A stretch of DNA of 64,000 nt from Trissonchulus latispiculum. Its lineage: Eukaryota > Nematoda > Enoplea > Enoplida > Ironidae. A model generated the notes under the pieces. It had not been told where the DNA came from, searched no databases, and saw only the letters and a list, made by a program, of their open reading frames with translations. A program made the position numbers and the translations under genes. The stretch lies in NCBI GenBank assembly GCA_030248195.1, contig JASAND010022014.1, positions 1 through 64,000 on the forward strand, read 5' to 3'. Of the stretch, positions 12,101-24,400 are shown piece after piece (within the stretch, counting starts at the first letter, position 1; every line of letters begins with the position of its first letter).

Positions 12101-15100
12101 GTTACGCAATCATTTTCACATTCCAAGGGGAAAACGCTAAATCCCAAAGTTAGCTCAAATGCATGAATATCGTATTCTTACCGCATTAAACACTGTTTTT
12201 GATGGTTTCTTAATGTTCCGATGTTATAAATTAACTTTCAGAACATGTCCCGAATATTTTTCCATTTTTTTCCGATCCATCGAAAAAACCCAAATACAAT
12301 TTCGTAAGATTTAGCACACCCCACCTACTATGACCCACGGAAAAGGTTGTAAATAGCGTGAAATTGCTGGAAAAGCTCAGAAAACATGATATTTTATTGT
12401 AAAAATCCTCAAAATAACGTTAGGAATATTTTTCCATTTTTTTCCACCCCATCGGAAAAAAACGGAAAAAAACCTTTTTTTTCCAGTCCTTTTTTTTCCG
12501 CGCCCATCCCTAGTGGCTGCTTTATGATGTGACTTGTGTGAAAAACTTCTCAGAATAGGCATGTGGCAAAATTATGATGGAATTTGTCTCATCGTAGAAG
12601 AGGTGTCGTGATTTGGTGCAATTAGACAAGTTGTTTAGAATGATGAGACCTATCCAGGGGCGGATCCAGGGGGGGGCGGGGGGGTCGGCCGCCCCCCCCC
12701 CCGTCGCGATTCGAAGGTAGGAAAAATTAAGGAGAGAAAGAGGAAAAAGAGCAAAAAAACAAAAAATTTCGCGCCTCCGGCGCGACTTTTCTACTTTTTA
12801 ACCGCATATTTATTGCATTTGTGAAGAAAAAGCTTGAAATGCATCCGATTTTTCGGAGAAAATTACCACTTTTGCCTAAAACTGTCAAGAATTTTAAAAA
12901 ATTTGTTCAGTTCTTCAGTATAAAAAGAATTAAAGATCCGAGTACCGATGTTATTGCAAAAACAAAAAATTTCTTCAACTTCTGGGGGGCTCCGCCCCCC
13001 AGACCCCCAGCTCGAAAAATTTTACCGCCCCCCCCGTCACGAAATCCTGGATCCGCCAGTGGACCTATCGATTGGATATTTTTTGTACCACTTTTGTACC
13101 AAGATTTCATACATCTGACAGCAAAAATTGAGCAAAATGTCGTATTACTTTTTACTGCTGCGGTCAAAACGCTTCAAAGTTTGCACACATTTATATGTAG
13201 TATCAGGCAGGATATTTTTCAGTGGGGGTCCCCTGATATTTTGGGCTACCCCCTTAGTGAAGTCTACATTTTGCGATGAGAAATTTTTGGGGGCCCAAAT
13301 TTTTGCCAAAAATGACAAATTTTCTAAGACTTCTCGGCGATAGTTATTTTTAGCCTAAAATAAAGGCATTTATGAGAACGTTTTTATTGCTACCTGCAAA
13401 CTACTTCAACAAATAGCAATTCTTGGCTCATTTTTGAAAAATTTCTCCATCTTCCATGGGAATCACCACTTCACTGGGCGAAAATCCCTAAAAATACCCT
13501 TTCCGGAGACATCTGTATGCGAAAGATATTCCAAATCGGATGCCTACAGCTTATTACCTAGGTCTCAAACGCCATAGGTCAATTGCCATAATTTGGGTGG
13601 TGGGACGCATGGTAAATGTCGTAATGTCCTAAATGCTGTACGTGCTCGTAGTCTAGTCTATGTTGTAGTTGCGCATACCCAACAATAGTCAAGATTTCTT
13701 TATGCTCGCAAGAAAGTTCAAGACTTTTGTTTGTAGAAGTCCTGAGAAAAAAATAAAAAAACCTGAGACCACCCGCATGCACGAAAATGCCGTAGGCCAG
13801 CAACTTTGCTGTGAACGCTGTAAAAAGCGAAAAGCATCGAAAGTAAAAAGCGAAAAGCATCGAAAGTAAAAAGCGAAAAGCATCGAAACTTCATTACTTT
13901 GAAGGAACCCAGTTTCTAATATCGAGTTGTGACGAAGTTTGAGCGCAGTCGGAAAATTTTTGTCATAGTGTTTGGCACATACTCCCCCTTATAAGGGAAA
14001 TTGTTTGAAAACTCGTTGCTGACGCAATATACGTCGTATCCACGAAAACTTTATTTAGTTGGATTCAGCTCAGATTGAACTTTATGATTTTGTTATTTTT
14101 ACTCACTTTTGTTAGATTCGCTTTGCCGAAATTTTGGGTCAAAAAGTGGTGTATTTCGAAAAAATCTACTTTCAAGTTTTGAAATACCACATACCAGGTG
14201 AAAGCGGACGCCTGGGTCCGGACGCTCCTGAAAATCTAATGAAAAATTTTCGAAGTCGAAAAGGCGTTAAAGACCCTGGTGCATTCCTAAGCTTAACAAA
14301 CTTTGAATAGCAATTTTTGGAGTCTCTCAACACAGAATTTGAGAAGCTCCACTTTACATTTATGCCGATGAAAGACAAATGAGTGGAGTAAAATATGGGT
14401 GAACATTTCTTCTAGATACAGTAACAAGAATGTGACTTGACAGTGTTAGGACCAAATTACTTCTAAAACATTTATGCAGAAACAAAAAATTGTTTTATGA
14501 TTTTGTGACCGTTTGTTTGTTTTAGCTGACTTTGGATTTGCTCGTTTCCTTGGCGAGGGCGTGATGGCTGCAACGCTATGCGGTTCCCCCATGTATATGG
14601 TATGATATCTTTTTCATGGTTTTTTTAACTTAATTAGGTAGTGTTTATCCAAAAATAATTTTTTAGGTTTTTGGTTTGGTGGCTGGCTGGCTGAACTTAT
14701 GTACGTATTTTTTGTCGGAAATCGGTGTCGGGCTGTGCGCGGGTATATACCACTTATTAGTTTGTCATTTGTCAAGTGTGCAGTCAGCACAGCATGTGCA
14801 GGATTTTTGAGGGGGACGGGGCAAGGGCGCTTATTGTTGGATCCCTCAAAATTCAGACCGCCTTATCCCCCCACCTAGACCTCAAGATTTTTCAGATCCA
14901 CAAGATTCACGGAAGCCTCTCAAAATTGTTCTGGCGCTTCCCGAATTTGTTCTTTGTTTCAGCATAAATTTTAGTATATTTCACTTTTTCACTCGAATCT
15001 GATGGTAGAATAAAGATGCTTTGATCATGCCCAATACCAGTGTAGACATGCAAGTCCAGAAACCATTGTGCCTGTTCTGTCTGACACTGATTTCTGAGAA

Positions 15101-18100
15101 AATCGGCTCCCGAAAACAACGGAAGAGTTCGGTTATGAAATTTGCCTCCAAGCATTATTAAGGTCTCAGCTTTGGTTTGGCATTAGAAATAGTTTTAGAC
15201 TTTCTCGTGCTCCCCCACCCCTTTGAATTTTTATGACAAAATAATTATATGGTTTAATTTGTTGGTTGTGTTTTTGGTTTTTTCAGGCTCCAGAAGTGAT
15301 CATGTCCCTTCAGTATTGCGCCAAAGCTGACCTCTGGTCCCTTGGTACCATCCTATTTCAGTGTCTTACCGGCCGAGCCCCCTTTCAGGTTTGAATTTAG
15401 TTTTATCCCTCCCCCAGATTTTGCTATTCATAGAGCTTTCAATGAAATTATCTTAACCTATTTTGCGTAAAATTGCTACTTTTCTCTAGTTTTTAATATT
15501 GAATACATACATGATATTATGTACGTGCTTAGTGACTGAAGATTGTGGCTTTCCCCACTTGATATTTGCTACATGTTCTCCCACACTGCTACCCCTTCCT
15601 CGTTGATTATTAAGAGTAGTCTAGAAAAATTTTAGTTCAAGAATTCAAAACCTTACGGTTTCGTATTTTGTTTTGCATAAAATAGCGTTTTTCTGTTTAG
15701 GCCCAAACCCCCCAGGAATTGAAACGGTTCTATGAACGAAATAAAGATTTAATGCCAAAGTAAGTTGTAGGTCACTTGTTAGTTATTTAGACGATATTTA
15801 TTAATTTTTAGACGGATTTAATAAATTTAATATTTATTGATATTTATTAATATTTCAGGCCTGTTGCGGTTCCTATTTTTCCTATTTTTTCCTATTTTTT
15901 CGAGACATTCCTATTTATTCCTATTTTCAGCCGAAATTCCTATTTTTTCCTATTTTTTGTACTTGAGTGTGAATTATAAATATTTATCTTGGCTATTTTG
16001 CTGCACAGAATACAAAACTTTCTTCAAGCTCTGAATGACATAATAGGTTTTGAGAAAAATTTTGCGCCTTCGGCGCAATTGTGCTTTACTTGTTTTTAAA
16101 ACGCCCTCGTCTTACCTTTGCCTATATTAGTCCTCCAACTTACACTAGGTGTACCTTGGTGCATATGTGCGTTGGGTTACTAAATTGTTAGTGTGAAAAT
16201 TAAAAGCTTTGTACGACTATTACCACAACATTTCCCTGTTTTAAAAATTAGTAGTTATAAATAAGTCAGCACGGATTAAGCTAAGTTCGCAAATGTTTGA
16301 TAATTGCACCTACATACGTATTGTATAATTTAATATGCAGTGCTCGTTGCACATCCACACTTGTTTTATTCATACGTTAACCATGGGTGTTTTAGTTCTA
16401 GTATTTTTAGAAATGTAAGATTCCAAAAAGATACCGAGAAGTAGAGATACAAGTAATTGCGGAGGGTCTGTGGGCTGGGCTTCCAGCAAAACTAGCGATT
16501 TTTGTGAAATTCACGACCCAGTAGCAATTTTCTTGAGCACTTTGACTGATCTTTTTCAGTAATTTTCTCTTTCTGTCGCTAGAAAGAGTGCGCACAAGAC
16601 CAAAAGTTTTTCATTTCAGAAATAAAGTACGTACAGGCAGGGGCGGATCCAGGGGGGGGGGGGGGGGGGGGGGGGGGCGGCCCCCCCCCCGTCGCGATTC
16701 GAAGGTAGGAAAAATTAAGGAGAGAAAGAGGAAAAAGGGCAAAAAACCAAAAAATTTCGCGCCTTCGGCGCGAATTTTCTACTTTTTTAACCGCATATTT
16801 ATTGCATTTCTGAAGAAAAAGCTTGAATTGCATCCGATTTTTCGGAGACAATTACCATTTTTGCCTAAAAATGTCAAGAATTTTAAAAAATTTGTTCAGT
16901 TCTTCAGTATAAAAAGAATTAATTATTCGGATACCGTTTTTATTGCAAAAACAAAAAATTTCTTCAACTTCTGGGGGGCTCCGCCCCCCAGACCCCCCGC
17001 TGGAAAAATTTTACCGCCCACCCCCCGTCACGAAATCCTGGATCCGCCAGTGCGTACAGGTCAGAAATCTGCAAATTTTCATAACTGTAAGGTTTGAAAT
17101 GGGTTTTTAGCACTAAAATTCAGGGCACTCTAGAGAATTTTCAGAAAAATTCAAAAATTTTCGGAAATTTCAAATTTTACCGCTGCCTTTTCAAAAAATT
17201 TTTAACTTACCAGAAAAACTAGCAAGTTCTTTCGAAAGCTGCGGGAAAAACAGAATAAGTGTTTTTCCTTCCTGTGTCCATCCCTGGTTAAACTGGCATT
17301 TTTTAGTGGAGGGGTGGACTTCCCCCCACTTTTCGGAGCCCCCCCTCCACTCGACCAAAAGTGTCGAAAAATTAGGTTTTTGAGGTCAAATTTTCAAAAA
17401 TTTTCTCAACTTTTAGCTAGTTTATGGCCTTATTAGTTCATTTTAAGCTTAAAAACAGCGATTTTTTGCGTTTTTACCTTAAAATGCGAATTTTTGGCTA
17501 AAAATTTAGGTATATTTGTACCTTGGGCTTGCCCCCACTTTTCGGAAGCCCCCACTCACTTTCCGGAAGCCCCCCCACTTCCCCGTCCCTCGGGGGGGGG
17601 GGGCGAAACCCCCCCCCCCACTTTCAAAACCCTAAAAAAAGCCAGTTGAACCCAGATTGAACTCAAAAAGTTTTAATAGTATCGCCCCAGACTTCCGATT
17701 TGCCGTGCGCTGATATATTTCAGCTTCAAATGATTATAAATGGTTCCAATCCCGAAAAATGGTGATACCACCGTTCGTTAAATTCAAAATAAGAGTTAAA
17801 TGTTTTCAGAACATTTAAAATTCATTTAAAGACACATAGTAGTTGCGCTTTCTGCTGAAATCGACAAATTAAGCCTTCGTTTTGAGCCTGGAAATTCCTA
17901 TTTTTTCCTATTTTTTGACCAAAAAGTTCCTATTTATTCCTATTTTTTGATGGTAAAATTCCTATTTTTATTCCTATTTTTTCGAAAACCCCGCGCAACA
18001 GCCCTGAATTTATGTAGACGTTATTTAGACTGTGGTGCAAGAAAAATCGCAATGTTTGTAGATGTATTGATGCAAATTTAAAGTTTCAATTGCATTATTT

Positions 18101-18488
18101 GCTTTCTTTCTAATTTCACATTATTTTTTGTTTCTGATTTCAGTATTCCCGAACGAACCTCGGAGGCTTTACGACATCTGCTGTTGAATCTGCTGAAACG
18201 GAATGCTCAGGAACGAATAGAATTTGGTTGGTTTTGTGATTAGTTTTTCGGATGCTTTTTAGTAAGAATAATTAATTTAAATTAAAAAATTACATTTACA
18301 TCAAAAATATTGAAAAATTGAAAATTAAAATACGTAATTTGATGTAGTTTTTGTAGTTTATTTCTATGAGGGTTGAGATGATTTACATTTTCTTGTTTTT
18401 TCTGTTTGTGACACCTGTAGTAGATGTTAATTATTCTGGTCTGTTTCAGAGGATTTCTTTCATCATCCCTTTTTGGAGGATAATAAAG
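6129..18488 (+). CDS. ULK kinase-domain exons (9 exons)
   Basis: Residues 1-218 of the visible product. Exon 1 encodes the C-helix/beta-4 stretch [17 protein letters not shown]. The 33-bp exon 2 gives [11 protein letters not shown], the hinge strand. Exon 3 gives [11 protein letters not shown]. Exon 4 holds the catalytic loop [13 protein letters not shown] followed by a Pro-rich insert before QLKI. Exon 5 has ADFGFARFL and the activation segment CGSPMYM. Exon 6 starts APEVIM and contains DLWSLG. Exons 7-9 carry the C-lobe ([18 protein letters not shown]). Catalytic Asp, DFG Asp, APE Glu and the activation-loop Thr (AATLCGSP) are all present, so this half looks catalytically competent. Introns range from 309 bp to 3.8 kb and hold most of the transposons in the left third of the window. 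Confidence 0.95.
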
Positions 18489-21400
18489 GTAAGATTTTTG
18501 ATTTTTTCTGTTTTAATTGGAACTATTTTTCTCAGACGCCTCTTGATAACATCAAAATTGGTCGATTGTAGAATTGTGCCGTTAGTTAGGTTGCTGAGCT
18601 GTTTTTTCTTCCTTAGTGCGCAGTTCTTTTGTTTTATTTAGTGGCTTGCAGTGGCGCACATAAAAAATTGTTTCGCGGAGGTCGGGCCTCAGAAAAATCA
18701 GGAAGCGCCCCCAGAAATGGAAAAATTTCTGAAAATAAAGATTGAATAGCAAAAATAAGCATAAATTAAGCAAAAATAGAGTAAATTTTGCTCAGCAGAA
18801 GCGAGAAAGTTTGAAAATATTCAAAAAGTTGCTACTGAAAGGTTTAAACCGCTAAAATATGGATAAATTAATCAAAAATCAAGTCAGTGTCAAGTTTTTC
18901 CTTTACGCCTGGTTTCGGGGAGGGGGGGGGGCGGCGCCCCCTCCGCCCTCCTTCCCCAAGTGCGCCCCTGGCGGCTTGTCTACGTTATACTTGCGTAGGT
19001 TAATGTATGTTAAGTTTGTTGATTCAAGAAGCGAAAAATGGTAATTGCTGATTTCTCTGTTTTTGGAAAGATTAACCCACCAGCTGATGATTATTATGCT
19101 CACACTAACTGTGTACAGTACAGCTCATTCCAAAGTGCGTTTGAAGCGAAGTCCCATATCTGGCGAAATGTCGCGAGCGCACGCGAAATTCGCGAAGGCT
19201 TTGCGACATTTGTGTTGATTTTTCGCGATATGTCGTGCGAAAATCTGAATTTCGCGAAGTCGCATGCGAAGTTCGCGTAACTTCGCGAAATTTCCCAAGA
19301 TTTCGCGAAAGCATTTCGCGAAATTTCTTCCACTTCGCGAAAACTCCTCGCGAACTTCGCGAAACACTTCGCGAAGTTCGCTAGCTAAGGTTCTTGTTAG
19401 CTAATATGAGGGGTTTTCTCCATATCTACCTAAATTCTCGGTAAATTTTAAATTGTAGCTTTGGCTCAAATTTTTATCTTCGCGAAATGTCGCGTAAGTT
19501 ACGCGATGTTCTGCGACATTTCGCGAAGTCGTCGCGAAATCTGCTAAAAGGTGTTGTGGATTTACGTCTTTTGGAGAGTCCTAAATTATGAAGTTTTGGC
19601 TTGCGGATACAGAGAACACGAAAAGAAAATTAGAGCTGAGCTATATATGTGTCACCCACTTTTCCCGCGTGGTTCCCATCTCTGTTACGATTTTTCCCGA
19701 AAGTTCTTACTACTTTCTTTCAAGTACTTTCAAGTGATGGAAGCTTATATATATGCCTTGTTTTTTCCGGAAGACGGTTATTTTAAAAATGCCGAACTGC
19801 ACGCACACCACTTGTTGCCATCGCATTCTTCTGTTCACGATATAGTCAAGCAGGGAAAAGCCCACTTCTTCTTTTTTGGACCAGAACTTTCGACTGGTTT
19901 GGGCTAGCACGACTTTGATACTATATTTAATTAGGGTTTGCCCTAAGCTTTCGAATGAGGTATAGACTATTAATTAAAAGCGCAGCCGGCACGAAAATTT
20001 TAAAACATTGTGTTGGAAAGCGCAGTTTTCACCAAAAATTTTAAAGCTCGAGCTGGAAAGTGCCGTAGGCGCGAAGAATTTTGCTTCATTATGCACTGAA
20101 AATAGCTCAATTTTTGCTTTCTCCATGAAAATTCCCGGGTATAAGACAAAAAGGTTGCCGGAGTCCTCAAACCTGAGAATGCGTGTGTAGTCCCCCGAGA
20201 CGCCGCGCCGTGGCCTTCCGCATGGGTAGTTCTCCGGGACAGTGCGCTCCGCGTGCCTCGTGCGTAGTCCTTTATGTTGCTTTGCGTAGTGCGTGGGCCC
20301 AGCCTACAAAAGTTGTAAGCAAATTGTAGGCAGTGCCGACCTATGGGTATAGTTTGACTCTCTAGGCTCCGTCGTTATGGAGAAATTAAAGTTTTTCGTG
20401 TCGGGAAAAAACATTTTGCATTTTAAGCATTCTATATATCTCATAGAAAACGTGTTTTTATTCCATTTAAAGCCAAACCCGATCTATCTATTTTAATGAA
20501 AAATTAGCATTTTTGACGAAATTGAAAAATTTGGCTGAAAACGCATCATTCAAGATTTTGGCCACCTGGACAACACATAATGGAAATAAGCAAGGTAAAA
20601 CCTATATATACTAACTTAATTAATAGACTCTATTAAGCACACGTATATATATGTGTGTTTATTTAAGGTTTGGATGCTTTTCAGAATTTTTCACTTCCAC
20701 GATTTATTCTAGAGCACACTGACTTTGATACTATATAATTAGGATTTGCCCTAAGCTTTCGAATGAGGTTCTCTCTAGGCCCTGTCGTTATGGAGAAATT
20801 ACGTAAAGTTTTTCGTGTCGGGAAAAACCCGATGCGGGAAAAAACCCAATCGAATTTTTTGCTGGAAGCGTGCCAGAACAATTTTAACTGTGCCATTCGA
20901 AAGAGCGGGTTAATTTTAGTAGATCTACCTCGAAAAATACCAACATTTTGGAAAAATTTTTAGGAAAATTTTTATTTTGAAAATTTTGTATGTTTAACAG
21001 GTAAACATAGGCAAATTTTGGAAATTTTTGAAATTTGCTTAATTTTTGCATTTTTAGCATCCTATCACATAGAAAACGTGTTTTTATCGCATTTGAAGCC
21101 AAACGGGACCCATTTTGTGAGAACTTACACTTCACTCTTACTTCTTGATGGTGGTTATCCTTTTGTGTAGTGATCTTTGAAACGCAAACCTTAAGTTTTG
21201 TAGTTTGAATGAGCTTTACACATCGATTTAAAGCATATAATTACGGTGAAACGGGGTTACTAAGGCAAATTTGAAAATTTAAATGCATGCAGGAAACTCA
21301 ATACTAGGTCAATTCCAGCCATCTTGGGCTTAAAACGTGGGAAACGGCATGTAGAATTGAGCAAGGTGCCTTTTGCAATTTGCATACAGGACATCGCTCA

Positions 21401-24400
21401 TTAGCATTTTTTAAGAAAGTGGGGTTGCCTTACTCACCCTCCGTGTCGGTAGACTAAGGTAGTCGATGTAATATTTGCGTATTTTCTACGTATATAGTTG
21501 TGCTTGTAGACCTGTTCTGGGTGTGTCTATTCAAAATAAAACGTTTTTAAACAAAAATTTGTTATTGAGGCGGTTTCCCCTCCAGGAGCAAGGGAAACAT
21601 GTGGTGCCTTAGCCACCCCAAAATCCAGCAATCCCGGGGGCGTCAAAGGCAAGCACTCTCAGTTGCTTACCAAAACTGCCCCAGTATATATGTTCAATTA
21701 CATTTTTGCACGATTCCGCATGTCATAAGTCCATAAGGATTTCTCTGAACACATGGAAGCAATCGGAAAGCTGCACACGCATTTTTGAGACAATTGCCAA
21801 TTACCATTTTTCAGGTTTTGCGTTTATCCTCATAGTGAAATTATATATATGAACGGCCATACATACGCATAGGGGAAACCCTCATTTTCGGATTTTAGAA
21901 CTTCTTTAGGGCTAGATTTCTGGTAAGTTTATAGCTAGATTTTTTGGCTAGAACTTTATGTCATTGAACTTGGCGACGTTATGGGTCAAACTCAAAAAAT
22001 CAAACGAAATTGGCAGCATAAGCAAAATTTACATTTATTTAAAAAAAAATATATATATATATATAAAGCTTGAATGAAAGAATGAAAGCATACAGCAACA
22101 CAATTGCTAGATGCAATGGAGGTTGTAATCCTTTTTGGATAATTGATAGCAGCAAACCTATAATTAATTGTTTGCGACAAATTTCTATGCAAAACAATGC
22201 AAAATCAGTCTATACTTTCGATTTTTCTCAGTTATATACAAATTTACGTCACGATAAAATTATCGAGGCAATAAATGCAATAGCTAAAATTGCTTTTGGA
22301 CACAACCAAAGAAAATTAAATTTTGGTTTTAAATCTGCTTATTTCAGTGATAACACATCTAAGAGATACGTAGACTATGAAACCTTTTGTGAAATGTGTA
22401 AATGGTTGGTAGATAATGCATATTTTTGTGTAGGTGGTAAAGTGTTTCGACAAAAAGTAGGTATCCCGATGGGTACTAGTTGTGGACCTTTCTTGGCAAA
22501 TCTTGTATTGTTTTATTACGAATTCAAATTTATTAAACTTCTGACTAATCGAAACGATTATAAAACGCTTGAACTACTTAAAAATGTTTTTCGATATATT
22601 GACGATATAACGGTTATAAATGACGGCGGAATTTTTATAGAACTTTGGAAACTCATTTACCCATCGGATCTAGAACTGAACTTAGTAAATGAACATTTTT
22701 CACTAGCAGACGTTCTAGATATAAAAATTAACATAGATAATGGAAAATTTATAACTTCGGTTTTTGATAAAAAAAGATTTTTCTCGTTTAATGCTGTTAG
22801 TTTGCCAGAAATAGAAAGCAATATTTCCAAATTCTGCTGTTACAACGTTTTTGCTAATGAAATTATTAGAATCTCAAATTTGTGTAGTAATTCTGACGAC
22901 TTTTTAAAAATTTCAACAGAATTGATTCAAAAACTTATACAGAAGAAATATAAAGTTCGTAGTTTGAAACGCTACTTTTTGAAGTCATGTAAACACAAAA
23001 ATTTTAATAATCTTTTAGAAATTTCACCATGAAATTCTTGGATACATATTTCTAAATAGACGCTTTGTTTACGTTGTATGTTGTCACAATTCGTGTATCA
23101 TGTTTATATATATGTCAACTAATTTTTCACTGATTTGAGGCGACCGGCGGCGAAACTAACTTTGGCATATTTTTGGGGGGACTTGGAAAAGTAATTAAAA
23201 ACTGAATTCCACACTCCTCCACTGATGAGCCGCGGGTGTGAGAATTGAGTCTGGTAGAGGTCGCATGCACTACTACTAACATAGGAATTTTGATGTTTTA
23301 CACGTCTACAAATGGATCGTTCATGAATTAGCATGAGAGTATATTTATGTATTTCTTTAATTCTTGGTCAGACTTCTATTTTGTGTTAATTTCATTCCAG
23401 ACATAAATTCAGGAAAAGGAAAATAAAAAGTTGGTACGAAACTTAACTTATTCCTATAATATAAAGCTTGTTTGTTCATGAAACAAATTCAGAAAAAATA
23501 GCTGAAGTTTTTTACTGGGGTGGGGGGCGCCCCCCACTTTTTGGGTTCCCTTCCCCCCCCTACTCGTTCCCCTCCCCACTTTTTTGGGCTTCCCCTCCCC
23601 ACTCACCCTAAGGTGCCCAGAAAATGCTAAATTTTTAGGATTTTTGGTCAAAATTTTCAAAATTTTTTCGGGTTTGCCGGATATGTTGGGTCAAAAATCG
23701 TCTATTTTGGTCCCAAAACTGAATTTTTGAGCACTTTTAAGCTTAGTTATAGCAGTATATGTAGAAAACACTCTTTTTATACTGTATCATTTTTAGCCCA
23801 TTTTATCCCCCCCCCCCCCGCTATTGGGGGGGGGGAGGCGCCCCCCCCCCCACTTATTTTTGCCTAGAAAAACCCCAGAATAGTATATATAGTTGAGACG
23901 ACATATTTTCTCACTGATCGTTTTTTCAAGGAATTCTGCATCAAATGAAAGGAATATATATCGTGAACAGAAGAATGCGATGGTAACAAGTGGTGCAGTA
24001 TTCGGCATTTTTAAAATAACCGTCTTCCGGAAAAAGCAAGGCATATAAGCTGCCTTCATTTGAAAGTACTTGAAAGAAAGTAGTAAGAACTTTCGGGGAA
24101 AATCGTAACAGAGATGGGAACCACGCGGGAAAAGTGGGTGACACATATAGCTCAGCTCTAATTTCCTTTTCGTGTTCTCTGTATCCGCAAGCCAAAACTT
24201 CATAATTTAGGACTCTCCAAAAGACGTAAATCCACAACACCTTTTAGCAGATTTCGCGACAACTTCGCGAAATGTCGCAGAACATCGCTTAACTTACGCG
24301 ACATTTCGCGAAGATAAAAATTTGAGCCAAAGCTACAATTTAAAATTTACCGAGAATTTTGGTAGATATGGAGAAAACCCCTCATATTAGCTAACAAGAA

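Noticed and set aside
12821..17097. ORFs of 152 and 169 codons (12821-13279 and 16588-17097) with similar translations
   Set aside because: Both run through copies of the same non-coding hAT MITE and through its inverted termini and G-runs; the similarity reflects the shared element, not a gene family.
19551..19907. 118-codon ORF on the plus strand and its mirror at 23793-24240 on the minus strand
   Set aside because: They are the same stretch of the two inverted arms. The mirror copy is broken into two overlapping frames, so there is no evidence of coding constraint.
23222..23228. CTGATGA core that could belong to a hammerhead ribozyme, known from Penelope-type elements
   Set aside because: No GAAA box with a pairing stem II follows at the required distance; a CGAAAC lies upstream (about 23150), in the wrong order.
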